From assembly GCA_036346375.1 (NCBI GenBank), contig CM070512.1, positions 44,004,466-44,068,465 of the forward strand: a DNA stretch of 64,000 nt, read 5' to 3'. Below, in pieces: positions 43,887 to 55,735 of the stretch. The notes beneath the pieces are model-generated. The model ran no database searches. It was not told the DNA's origin and was given only the letters and a program-made list of their open reading frames with translations. Position 1 is the first letter of the stretch; every line of letters begins with the position of its first letter. A program made the translations under genes and the position numbers. The stretch comes from Guadua angustifolia (Eukaryota; Streptophyta; Magnoliopsida; Poales; Poaceae).

Positions 43887-45630
43887 ATGATCAATACGTG
43901 TGTAGCTAGCTTCCTCAGGTTGGTCTTCCTAGATTGTGACACTGGTACCAAAAGGAAGCAACTCGTCAAACTGATTGTATTCTTCCTTATCTACCACATT
44001 CTCGACTCCGACAATCCTCTTTTTTCCCTAAAGAATGACGTGGCGCTGCTTGTTGGACGGGTCGCTTACATAGAAGACTTGAACAACTTGGTTGGCGAGA
44101 ATGAATGGTTCCTCTTGGTATCCGACATATTCGAGGTCCACAATTGTGACATCATACTTGTCAACCTTCACGTGCTGCAGGTAGGGGTGTAAATGGGTCG
44201 GGTATTACCCGACCCGTAACCGGATGCAAAAGTACCCTAATGGAAAACTATTTTACACTACCGCCGAATGCAGATGCAGGTAGTACCGGTAGGTTAGGTT
44301 AGGGTTGGTCAGTCTGGCATCGACAATATCCGGCAGGTATGGGTCGGGTATGGGTACCCGGATAATTCTCACAATCTGGGTACCCGGATATATGCATGAA
44401 GAAATTTGTTTTGTATAATTTAACTCTATGTGTTGAACTATGTATGTGAATTTCACTTCATGTATTCGACTTTGTGTGTTTATTGAACTCTATGTGTTTG
44501 ATTATATACTATTTGAACTCTTTGTTGGATTATGTATGTTTGTTAGACTATATGGCATTATCTATTGTATTATGTGATGTACTAGTGTGATAGTTGGATT
44601 GTTTTCATCGCATGTTTTGATCCTAGGTATTTCATGCACCACCCGATGAAGTACATTGTGCATATTATACCGTCCGCACTACCGGAACCCGATTTCTACC
44701 CGTTCGTAGAAAATGCTACCCGTTACTCGTACCCTACCCGATTTTTACTACTCGTACCTGTACCCGGAGAAAAAATAATAGGGTAGGGTATGTGATGATC
44801 TACTACCCGCCCGTACCCGACCCATTTACACCCCTAGCTGCAAGTTAACCCAACAGCACCGAAATAAGGAGATCTTGAATAAAACATAGTCGAGCTCCCA
44901 AATTTCCATAATGAACCCATAATACGAGCTCCTCATCGATCCAGCGGTATTCAGCGCATCGATGCGAACACCGCTGTTTGGTTTGTGCTCTTTATGTCCT
45001 AATCTCTCGTGTAAAATGTGTACCCATTTAAGTCATATCCTTTCTATGTTATAACCGTAAAAATTGGCCCTTTTGCCAACCATGTCAGTGTATCACCTGA
45101 TGTGCTTCCAGTAATGGGTTGTTGCTGCTTGAACCATCTGTTGAACTGAATGTTATACTGTCTGATGATTCAGTACTCCTGCCGCGTCGGATTCTCTTGC
45201 CGTAGCCAATTCTTGTGCTCGTCGATATACGAGGCCACAACAGCCATGTGTTGCAAAACTGTGAAATGAGCTTTCGTGCAAGCAACCGGATCAGACATGA
45301 TTGCTTTCCTTCCAATGGTCCCGATGCCCTGGAGCCTCCCCTCATGGTGGGATCGAGGCACACCTATCGGTTCAACCTTAGCCATGTAATCCACGCAAAA
45401 TTCGACAACCTCTTCGGTTGTATAACCTTCGATAATGCTACCCTCCGGTCGAGATCGATTCCGTACGTAAGACTTGAGAATTCCCATGTACCTCTCGAAC
45501 TGGTACATGCTACGTAGGAACACATGCCATACATTTTTATCTCCCTCACAAGGTGAACAATGAGATGGACCATGATATCGAAAAACGATGGAGGAAAATA
45601 CATCTCAAGATTACATAGAGTCATTAGCAC
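43887..45630 (-). pseudogene. CACTA tnp2-type transposase, C-terminal half (DUF4218 and DUF4216-like), interrupted
   Basis: The minus strand reads NALQANVLMTLCNLEMYFPP-type sequence and HLVREIKMYGM with YQFERYMGILKSYVRNRSRPE (45170-45630), typical of the DUF4218 region. Further left (44180 to 43887) it gives KYDVTIVDLEYVGYQEEPF and ANQVVQVFYVSDPSNK, typical of the DUF4216 region that follows it in Tnp2 proteins. A hAT MITE separates the two. The catalytic DDE part would lie to the right and is missing. The protein would cut the CACTA ends; this copy cannot. The left part of the first domain is duplicated at 55117-55735. Confidence 0.85.
44182..44836. mobile_element. hAT-type MITE, 655 bp
   Basis: Ends read TAGGGGTGTAAATGGGTCGG and its reverse complement CCGACCCATTTACACCCCTA. 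Flanks are GCTGCAGG (44174-44181) and GCTGCAAG (44837-44844), an 8-bp target duplication with one change. Terminal sequence is related to the MITE at 35544-36363. The ends also hold long complementary stretches (GGGTACCCGG), so the whole unit can fold on itself. Confidence 0.9.
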
Positions 45631-45725
45631 ATTGGCTTGCAGAGCATTAAGTCCTTTGGGATCGATAACCTTCTGAGCAATTGTGTTAAAGAAATGGACT
45701 AGATGTTAGGCGACATACAACTATT

Positions 45726-47810
45726 GTGAAGTCGCCTAGTAAGGTTTCTGCAACTGCTTTAATTACAATTGTTGAAGGCACTGTTTCGGCGGATCTGGTT
45801 AGAAAGAAATTGGCTCGGGCTATCCCGGTGAAGTGGAATTGGGTGGTTAGGAATCATGGTAGTAATTCTTATATTGTACCATTTCCGTGTCAAGTTGAAC
45901 TACAAAGAATGATTAGTATGAAGCGTCTCCGTACTGATAATAATGAAAGAGTGATGTCGTTTGAGGAGTGGAATATGGAGATATTGCCTAAACAGAAGCT
46001 GCAAAAAGTATGGGTAGATGTTAGATTAGATCTTTTTTGTCTCTCTGGGCAATTGGTTCTATTCTCGGAGCCACGCAAAGAGTGGATATGAGATCGATGA
46101 GAAAGACGGGTGTTGTTAGATTGTTGGTCGCTATGCTTGATGTGAATTGCATTCCAGCTAATGCTGATATTGTGGTTGATGATTGTCTATATGAGATATT
46201 CTTCAAAGTTGATAAGGTGATTAATGATAAAATTGGGGAATCAGATGAGTTTGAGGATGAGGATGATCTAGATGGTCCGGATAACCCAAATAAGGACAAT
46301 GATCAATTGATGGATGACGCCGATATTGGAGACAAAGATGGTATTTCTGAGTCAGGTAATGCTCTCAGAGGTAATAGCAATATTGACAAGGGTCGACTTC
46401 AGGTGGTTCCAAGGTTTCTAGTATGCAGTGTGTTGATCATCTGGATGAAGAGATCTCGGATGGTGCTGCTTTAATTTTCAAAGGCGGCATGTCGCTTACT
46501 GACAACAACTGTGTGGCCGAAGATGACTTGCAGCTGGTGGTGAGGCATAATCGGATTACTCCAGATTCAGAGTTAATAACTGGTAATTGTGCTGTCCGGT
46601 TGCTTTCACATCAGTCAGAAGCAAGTCTCGTTAAATCGGTTGAGGGTGATATTATTGCACCAACATGGTCTATGCCTTTTCCTAGTGAACATGCTCCTTT
46701 TTCTGGTTGTTTTGCTATTTCTGTCAATGGCATGGAGGTTGATAAGATTCCTGAATTGCAGTTTGTGAAAAGGGGTATTGTTTCTTCTGTAGATCTTCAT
46801 GTGGAGGCTTTGTTTTCGGCTGAAGGCTGTTTGTCTGTTTTTGCTAGCAAAAGCTTGGAGGCCAAGGTGGATATGCGTCTGGAAGGAGGATTCCATTCTG
46901 TCAAACCTGGAGATAGCCTTGTTAAGTCTGCTGAGGGTGTGATTTTGCCGACAGCATTATTGATGGCTCGTCCATGTGACAATGCTCCGGTTTATGTTAA
47001 TTGCTTGGAGCATTCTGGGGTTTTTCGGCAGGAGCTTTATGGAGATATGCGGCTGAAGCATACTGGGACTTCTGTTAACAGCATGGAGTGTTCTGTGAAT
47101 ATGAGGCTGGAATTTGGGCAGTCTGAGAATTCTTCTGTTTGTTGTGAAGTAAATCTGCAGTCAGATAAGATTGATGAAGGTCGTGACTTATCTGTGTCCA
47201 ATATGCTTATGTCAATTCCTAGGGATCAAATTCCGGTTTCTGGGAGTTCAGAACATGGTGGGGCATCAAATAAAATGGTGTCTTCGGAGGCTGTGCACAT
47301 TTTGGTAGGGAAGAGGCCTTCTCAGGAGTTTTGTCAGTTTGTTGATGACCAGGCTGCAGGTATTCTGAAAAGGGATGATTTTGGTCAAGTTGACTCTAAG
47401 GGTAAGCAGCTTCAAGAATTATCTGCTTGAATGCTACAATCTTTATGTAAGAAGAACAATATTAGTGCTAATATCCCCAATATGGCTATGGTCAAAGCTC
47501 TCCAAGTTCTGGACAAAATTATTGGGTGGGACGAGATTGAGCAGTCTCCCTCCTCTAGGGCTTGTGTATTGCCAAGTAGATCAAGTTTGAGGGTAGCTTT
47601 TATGGGTGATACTAATATGCTTCTGAAAGCGATGAAGAGGGTGGATAAAAAGAATTCTTTGGAGCCAGGTACTTGCCCATCTTTCCCATCAATCTCAGAT
47701 TCTGTTTTTTCTTTGAGAATGGCAAAGCGGGTATTTCTATGGGCGAGATAATAGTGCTATTTCTCTGCTTTTACTTCTATTAAAAATATAGAAATAGATT
47801 AGCTTGAATA
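45726..47810 (+). pseudogene. LINE ORF1 (DUF4283-like protein), unit A, frameshifted
   Basis: Three frames (45726-46091, 46037-46474, 46423-47430), with a continuation at 47431-47751, together match the ORF1 of unit B. The first ~120 residues resemble the plant DUF4283 RNA-binding region: TIVEGTVSADLVRKKL, WNWVVRNHGSNSYIVPFPC and VWVDV followed by LGATQRVDMRS. Then comes an acidic stretch (DEFEDEDDLDGPDNPNKDND) and a long low-similarity tail. No CCHC zinc knuckle was seen. ORF1 proteins bind LINE RNA. A premature stop replaces RRM with A-stop at 47428, next to a TCGCCG/TGCTTG difference between copies. Confidence 0.75.
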
Positions 47811-48064
47811 TCAAATAAAAATAAAAGTTCTAGTGGTCCAGCCGCCTCACCTAAAATTCAGTTGGCTGAGGAGGAAGAGGATATTGTAGACACTCACCTT
47901 AAGCACATTAGTGATGAATTTGATCGGTGTGTTTGAGGAGGATTAGATCATATTTGTAGTGATCTTGTTGCTACACCTCATGAGGAAAAAATCCAAAATA
48001 AAAAATATTTCAAGAGTGGGGTTGATCCTAAAAACCAAAAACACCATCTAAGCTGAATTTCAAA

Positions 48065-48898
48065 TGAAAGGCATTTTACGGAATAGAGAGGTCTTGGAGA
48101 CTTGGCTAAACATGGGTACTTAGAGGATATGGTAAAAGAGGCAAATTGATTTTATTGGTCTTATGGAGGCAGTCGGGATAATTTCGAGATAGGACCTTGA
48201 AAAAATTATGTGGTGGCAAAGAATATATTTGTACTTGTATACCCCTCATAGTCGTTCAAGGGATGTACAGGGCTAATTTAACGTGTATGATATTGGAGCC
48301 ATCGATGAAGGGACTTTTATATTAAGTTTACTCTTTGTAATAAAAATGATGGTTTCAAATGGGCGTTAATAGCAGTTTATGGTCTGCGCAAAATGAATAT
48401 AAAGAATCTTTTCTATCGAGATGGTTCACATTTGTTCTAAACAATCGTTACCATATATTATTGGTGGAGATTTTAATATTATCGTGGTCCTCAAGATAAA
48501 AACAAGGCCAACTTTGATAAAAAATGGCCCAATCTTTTTAACATGGTTATTCAATCATTAGAGCTTAGAGAGTTAAATTTGACTAGTCATCAATATACTT
48601 GGGCGAGTAGTGGTGATGATCCAACTTTTGAGAAGTTAGATAGGGTCTTGATGCATCTTGAATGGGAAAATAAATTCCCTCTCACTCTTTGTCTTGGGCT
48701 AGGGATAAAGTAACTCGAGATCATACTCCTTTAGTATTGAATCACGGGTTTAGTCTCATAATAGACAACCTCCATTATTCAAATTTGAGCGAGGTTGGTT
48801 GCTTAGAGATAGTTTCTATGATTGTGTTCTTAGATAAATGGTGTCGAGACCCGGAGGGGCTCTTGCTATGGAAAAATGGCAGAACAAGATTAGGACTC
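48065..48898 (+). pseudogene. LINE endonuclease domain, unit A, heavily gapped
   Basis: This region is collinear with 58078-58925, but many 1-3 base gaps break every frame. Motifs can still be traced: GGDFNI-like sequence at about 48470 and WASSGDDPTFEKLDR at about 48600-48650. The gaps often fall at CTG, CAG or CCC positions of the unit B sequence, so part of the decay may be technical. Confidence 0.7.
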
Positions 48899-51800
48899 TG
48901 TAACATCCTGAAAAATAAAAATAAATAAAAATAAATATTTTGAGTTGAATGTTATTATTTCTGAGTTTTCTTGGGAATATTGGTTTTATTTGAATTTTCA
49001 TTGGATTTATGCTATGCATGAAAAATCAATAAAGAGAATTAATGAATGGATAATAGTAAAAAGATAAAAAGGTAAAAGTAAAATTTTGAAAAATTTATAT
49101 TAAAATTTCTAAACCCTCAGGTAAACTTTTTACCTGGTTAATTTATATTTAATGCATGGTAAAAATTATTAATAATGGAAATGATCAACTTTGACTAGAA
49201 ACAGTGTATCATCCGAATTAATTAAAAATATTAAAGATTTATCTGAATCTGAAAAAATTACCAAAGCACCCTTTCTACAGGATTTACCTCTGAAAAAAAT
49301 ATCAAGGATTTACCAGGTTGGATAAGCCTCAAAATAATTCAAAAACAGAAGCTCTGAAATTCTGGAAATTTGAATGTCAGAATTTCTATAAAATACCGGG
49401 GAAATATTTTGATCTTAAAATTTTACATAAGAATACTTGTCCCAAATTAATATTAAAAACAAAGTTTGAAAAATTTTACAAAAGATTTTTATCGTCTGAT
49501 AATTCAAATACAGAAATGGAAATTCTGTGCACAGTATAATGTCAGAATTTTAACAAATTTTATACTAGTTATTTTGACCCAAAAATTTTTCTGGAGCTTA
49601 TATACTTCCAGGAGAGTGTGTATAAAAATTATGAAAAACCTCTGACGAAGAATAGCTGGCGAATTAATGCAAGTTCAGTGCACCCAGCAGGATCAGCCTT
49701 AAGTCGGTTCCATTCTTTCACTGCCAGTGGGACCCGAATCCCTGTTGAGCCCACCTGGCAGCCTTACTCCCGTCTTCTTCCTCCAGGCGCTAAAGCCTCT
49801 GAACAAAAATCAAGCCGCAACTTCTGAAGCTTCGCGTCATCCTCTGCCAGTGCACCTTGAGCAATTGAAGCATGCCACGATGTCGTCTACTCCCTGCGCC
49901 TACTCTCTCCTTGCTGGTTCAAGCCAAGGGTCACTGAGCCGCCGGTGTTTATCCTTTGTCGCGCATGGTGGAGCTTCCATCCGAGACCGAGCAATCTGGG
50001 CGCGAATTCATCCTTTTCCCTGCCTATAAATAGCTTCAAGGATCACATGAGCTGCGTTTTCTTTCCTCCCTCACCTCTCCTTCCCTCTCCTCAACTAAAT
50101 CGCTTGAAGCTTTGCTTCTTTCCATCATGGCCGAACCTTCCTGGAGCTCCAAGCCGAATTCAATTCGCGAAATATAGGAATCCATTTCCAAATCCTTTGA
50201 GATAGAGCATCACCAAACTCTCTTGAGCAAAAACCCTCAAAACAATTGAGCTTCTCCATGCGAAATCTCCTGCTGCCATGCCTTTTTCTCCGTGAACGGC
50301 CGCCAGTTGGAGCTCAGCTCGGATACTCTTTCAACCGGAGGAACCCAAAAATGGATTCACCTCAACACCTAGATGTTTAATCCTCAACCCATTTAAGTTC
50401 CCAATCACTGCTTTGCCATCACCACCGTCCGCCATTGCCGCCAGCATGCGAAGCTCCGCTCTGGCGAATCGACTTCAGTACTGGATGCGCCAGTCCGTTC
50501 TCTTCCTCGGTATGGTCACCTTCGCCGGAGCATCGCCGTAGAGGCTTCGCTGCCATGCCCTGAAGCCGCCCTGTTTTGCTGTCTCTGTGCGGTGGGGCCA
50601 GGAGGTCAGAATCGCAAGGTAGGAGAGCTCTGAGCTAAAGGCGTTTTCAACTGCAGAAGCGTATTTTCCAATTTGAGCATGTTTTCAACCGGTTTAAAGT
50701 TTATTCCTGAATATCTTTTGAAATATTGTTTCAATCCCATTGAAACAAATTTTTATATTCATCTTAAAATCAAAAGAATATAAATATTTAAAAATATTAA
50801 ATTTTTGAGTTCTGAGAATAATTATTGATGTTAAACTTGATTATAGTACTAATATGGTTTTTAATAAGAATTTGTGTCTAATAAGTAATGAAATGATGAA
50901 ATCAATATTCATGAGATGTTAGGATCAGAATGTATTCAAATATACAAAAATACTTAATTTTTGAGTCACAAAACAATTAGTAAAATTAAAATTACGAATA
51001 AACATTATCATGGAGGTTGTTGTATTCAAAGAAATGTAATTCAAAAATCATTAAATAAATTTATATGTGTCCTGAAATCATAATAAACTCAAAAATGTAA
51101 AAATTCTTAATTTTTAATTAATTTTATATTATTTGTTTTGCAATCATTATTAAACCTAGTATAGCCATTACTTAACTTGATAGTAAAAGGCTCATAAAAT
51201 GATAAAGTAATTTGTATTAAGTTCCTAAAACAGTAAGGACATATATATGTAAAAATATGTGGAATAAAGTTTAATTTGAATTCTTTTATCATAAAGAAAT
51301 ATCAAATATAACAATAATCAAATAGGAAACCTATTGCGTTTAAGTCAAAACAATGCAAAATCAACTTTAAAATGTTTCTTGAGTTGTACCCTGCTAATGT
51401 CTGAAAAATGAATTAAAGATCATGTATATTGTAGTTGCAATCTTAATATAAAGTTGGCGATTTAGCGTTATTCATCGTGGTCATTTAGGCTACTTGCGAT
51501 AGATAAAATAACTTCGTCCAAATACTAAAATCTATGAAACCTATTTAGTAATGCTCTACAAAGTTTGTTCTACCAGATTCTAGAAAAATATTTCATTTTC
51601 AACATGCTTTTCATCTAAATCTAGCTAGTCCAAAACCCTTCATCGTTAATCGTCATGTTTAACTTTTGGGCGATTCCGTCAATTATAAGCAAAACTTACC
51701 ACTTAAACTTTTAAATGCGATGAAAATGATTACTTGCGAATCCTAAAACTTATGTAACTAGTTTAGTAATGTTCTTTAAAGTGTAGTCTACCTGTTATGG

Positions 51801-53915
51801 AAAGATAATCTCAATTTGCTAAGGTTTGCATATTAATCTAGTAGGTCAAATAACCCTAAATGACCATATTCATGAATTCGGTAGAAAGAACAATTGGACT
51901 TTAATTGCGAAGTTTGTATCATCAGAACCTTCTCAAATAACCCGAGAAATGATCCTTAGGATTTAATTTGCGATAATCAAGAAAATATCCTTAATTTATA
52001 TTGCTGTGAATCTAAATCCTAATAGAGCAAAACCGTAAGTAATAAGGTTGCGAGAAGCATATTGCGAATAGTGAAATCAATGAACCTTGCAAAAATGATT
52101 AATTCTATTAATCCAAACAATTTTTGCATCTTGAATTCGTAAAACAAAATTAATAAATTCATAAAGAGCAATCCCTATTTCTTATTAAGAGTTTTATTTT
52201 GTTCTTGCTATCTATTTTCTTTTTGCCCTTATTGAAGTTTATTATTTCTTGTATTTTCCGTTGATCGGCGTGTAGAACCCGGCGTTGTTGATTCCATAAA
52301 TCGCCTCCGTCATCTTCGATTCCATCTTAAATGCGTAATCGGTGATTAAGCAAGGCAAGCACCCTTTGATCATATTGATCCTAGTGTTTAATTTTTCTTT
52401 TGTTTATCAAATGGTTTTATGCATCGTTTATTTTACGTAAATTTGCTATTTACGTAGTCTTGGTAGATACACTGTTGTCTCATGAAACCTCCTTGATATG
52501 TATGACATGTGAACCTTGATACCATAGATTAAGGATAGACATTACTTAATGTCATCATGGGTATATCTTGGTCACATATTATTCATGCTTAGCCATGCTT
52601 TAGAATCAACAAGGTTGATGATCGAGATCAAAATTTGTTTCACGAAAACATTGGAAATGGTCTTGTTGGTTCTTTGGTAATTTTGATTAAAACCCAAAAT
52701 AAAACTATGGTTTTGATGCGGCGATTATTGGTAATAGCTAGGAAGTGCAATAAGGGACTTGCGTAGTGTAGGGTGAAGTATCGCCTTGTGTCGGATTAAG
52801 GACCGAACATCGTGTTGTATGATCCAAGAATATCCGTACAAACCACAAGTCTTTGGGATGGGGTAGCCTTAAACCAATTAAGTTATCTAGTTTAACTTTG
52901 CATTTTGGAAGGCGAAATAATCTGGGCTCTCCTTTTAAGGTTTGCTCGACGGGGTGCCCTCACCGAGGTGTTGGGAGCCACACTTTCCAATACTAGCGGT
53001 GTCGCCATACTTGGGAAGTTCAACATTTCTATGCTCTGAGTTCTTCTATCATAGTATGGGCTTAACGTCCGTCATTGGTGCAAAGTTAACCTAGGTAATG
53101 TAAAGGTTTTAAATCATGAACATTACGGCCTACGCTAAAAGTCGTGAAACATGCTGGAAAAAAAAAAGGTCATGACTTGTGGGAAATGTTGTACACCTCT
53201 GCCTGAGTGTAAATCTAATCGATTAGCATGCCATGATCATAGGTGTCTTGGCGAGCTGATCACGAGTTAGATGTTTTGTTATTTTCAAAAGGGCTTGGTT
53301 CCATTTGTTTGCAACTGCTACTTTTTGTCAAAGGGCCGACATTGATGGATTTCGAGTTGGAATTGTTAATCGCTCACGTCATGGAGGGCTGTGAGTGTTA
53401 CTTATGCTTTACTTATTTGTTATCAATCAAACTTGCTCTTATAAATTCCATTTGCAAATAAATTTATTTACAAATTCAATTTAAGCTTTATGCAAACTAA
53501 GCTGTAGTAGCCTCCTTTAACTTGGCTGCATTTATGCATTTGCAAAGACCACCTTAAGTCTTGCAGTCTGAAAAGTACTCACCCTTGCTTAATTTGTGGT
53601 TTTAGGTGTATAAGTTAGCGAAGCTCAGAAGGTTTGTTTCATCGTGAGGATCACGAGATCTTCAATGTGATCTTTCTAGGGATTTATGCCTCGTCGGTTA
53701 CTGCGGGATGGATGGGCACACTACCGAACTTTGCTTCTTTGCTTGCCTTATACTCTGAGTTGTAAGATTTATATGTTTATTAGTTTCCGCTTAATTAATA
53801 TAATGTATGGTTGTGATTCCAATTGTTGTAAATGTGCGTACTAGCTCTTGATCCGGGACTAATCTTGTGTGCACAGAGATTTTCATTTTGCATTTATGTA
53901 AAAATGGGGTCGTCT
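48899..53915 (+). mobile_element. Solo LTR, unit A copy of the 5-kb LTR family
   Basis: Starts TGTAACATCCTG after GACTC (48894-48898) and ends near 53915, where the GTTACA-GACTC end seen in unit B is altered to GTCTGAACTC. A TATA box CTATAAATAG is at 50024-50033, followed by a pyrimidine-rich leader (CCCTCACCTCTCCTTCCC) and a donor-like GGTAGGAGAG at about 50619. No protein frame is conserved among the three copies. Most of the LTR (about 3.9 kb) lies downstream of the TATA box, an unusually long R-U5. Confidence 0.85.
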
Positions 53916-53920
53916 GAACT

Positions 53921-55116
53921 CTTAGGCAATTTTTACGTGGGTTTGGGCCAAGCATACGATTGGTCATAATAAAAAAAAGAAAAGGATTATTGCCATAATC
54001 GATGACCTAGATAAAGAGGCCGAGCATAGAGTTCTCTCAGCTCACGAATTAAACTTGAAAAATTACCTTCACAAAAGGTTGGTGCATTTGTTGAGGGAAG
54101 AAGAAATTAAATGGTATGAGAGAGCTAAGACAAAAGACCTTTTGGAAAGGGATGATAACACCCAATATTTTCATTTGGTTGCTAATGGCAAACACAGAAA
54201 ACAACACATTTTCAAATTACATCATGAGGATCGTGTAATCGTGGGTGATGTTCAATTAAAAGTGTATATCACAAACTATTATAAGGGTTTGTTTGGTCCG
54301 CCAGAACAAAATTATTTTAGTTTGGTGGAGGTTCATAATCATGATTTGCCCCAGGTAACAAATGAGGAGAATGAAAGTCTTATTGTTAATTTTACTAAAA
54401 AAGAGGTTAAAGGCGATTTTCCAAATGGATCACAATAAATAAGTCCGTACGATGGTTTCGATTGAATTTTATCTGGTCTTCTAAGATGTAATAAAAGATG
54501 ATCTGTTGAGCGTTGTTTGAGGATTTCTTTTTGGACAATTACATCTGTTTAGTCTAAATTTTGGGATAATTCGCTTATTCCAAAAATTAAAGAAGGCGAC
54601 AAAAATACAACAATATAGACCTATATGTTTGCTCAATGTGAGTTTCAAAATATTCACAAAAGTGGCGACTAATAGAATTATGGGGTTGGCAAACAAAGTA
54701 GTAAGACCATCTGCTGCCCTTTCATGCGGTCGTAATATTATGGAAGGAGTAGTAATTTTACATGAAACTATTCATGAATTAAATTGAAGAAGCTAAATGG
54801 AGTGATATTAAAACTTGATTTTGAAAAGGCTTATGATAAGGTGAAATGGTCTTTTCTTGACAAACCCTTAGCATGAAGGGATTTTAACAGATGGTGCTCT
54901 TGGATTGATCATTTTGTTCACGGGAGGTAGTGTGGGTATTAAAGTTAATGATGATATTGGTCATTACTTCCAAGCGAAAAAAGGGCTAAGCGGGGTGACC
55001 CATGTCCCTATTTTATTCAATATTAATTGTGGCGAGATATGCTTGCTATTTTGATCAAGTGGCGAAAGAGGATGGCCAAATTCGAGGGTTATTCCTCATC
55101 TTATTAGCGATGGTTT
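53921..55116 (+). pseudogene. LINE reverse transcriptase, N-terminal part, unit A
   Basis: Reading resumes in frame with the sequence before the LTR. The frame at 54055-54438 includes KWYERAKTKDLLERDDNTQY, FHLVANGKHRKQHIF and YYKGLFGPPE, the usual linker before plant LINE RT. Further on, in broken frames, come YRPICLLNVSFKIFTKV and LKLDFEKAYDKVKWSFL, which are RT motifs; the latter carries the first catalytic Asp. The sequence is cut at 55116 by the duplication junction, before the YADD motif. It would copy LINE RNA at the nick but is inactive here. Confidence 0.85.
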
Positions 55117-55735
55117 ATCGATTAATGTGCTTCCAAGAATGGGTTGTTGCCGCTTGAACCATCTGCTGAATCAATGTTATATCGTTCGATGATTCAAGAT
55201 TCGCCTTCGGATTCTCTTGCCGTAGCCAATTCTTGTGCTCGCCGATATACGAGGCCACAACGACCATGTGTTGCAAAACCGTGAAATGAGCTGCAAGCAA
55301 CCGGATCGTACATGATTGCTTTCCTTCCAATGGTCCCGATGCCCCGAGCCTCCCTCATGGTGGGATCGAGGCACACCTATCGGTTCAACCTTAGCCATGT
55401 AATCCACGCAAAATTCGACAACCTCTTCGGTTGTATAACCTTCGATAATGCTACCCTCCTACGAGATCGATTCCAGACGAAGACTTGAGAATTCCATGTA
55501 CCTCTCGAATGGTACATGCTACGAGAACACATGCCATACATTTTATCTCCTCACAAGGTGAACAATGAGATGGACCATGATATCGAAAAACGATGGAGGA
55601 AAATACATCTCAAGATTACATAGAGTCATTAGCACATTGGCTTGCAGAGCATTAAGTCCTTTGGGATCGATAACCTTCTGAGCAATTGTGTTAAAGAAAT
55701 GGACTAGATGTTAGGCGACATACGACTATTGTGAA
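55117..55735 (-). pseudogene. CACTA tnp2 fragment (DUF4218-like), unit B
   Basis: Matches 45098-45725. Short gaps relative to unit A, for example near 55190-55205, 55290-55300 and 55460-55560, break the frame that is open in unit A. It is cut on its left by the duplication junction and on its right by the LINE. Confidence 0.85.

Larger units (their letters stand above)
37567..45725 (-). mobile_element. CACTA (En/Spm) transposon, truncated on its right by a LINE
   Basis: The left terminus CACTACTACAGAA begins at 37567 and is followed by subterminal repeats. On the minus strand, reading from right to left, are a tnp2-type transposase C-terminus (45630 to 43887) and a second gene with a transposase-24-like part and a Ulp1-like protease part (42792 to 38260). 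A solo LTR (38928-40422) and a hAT MITE (44182-44836) are inserted. At about 45722 the coding sequence stops at LINE sequence. The right terminus is not in the window; 55117-55735 repeats part of the tnp2 region. Confidence 0.88.
45726..55116 (+). mobile_element. LINE (non-LTR retrotransposon), unit A, with a solo LTR inside
   Basis: LINE sequence starts at about 45722-45726, directly after CACTA coding sequence, and runs through ORF1 (to about 48065), an endonuclease (48065-48898), a solo LTR (48899-53915), then the start of the reverse transcriptase (53921-54870). It ends at the duplication junction, before any YADD motif or poly(A) tail. The missing N-terminus of ORF1 suggests 5' truncation, as is common for LINEs. 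Confidence 0.85.

Noticed and set aside
49618..50205. Short plus frames present in both 5-kb LTR copies (49618-50205 and 59645-60283)
   Set aside because: They are shared only because the region is duplicated. Frames shift between copies and the third copy (34860-36580) does not preserve them.
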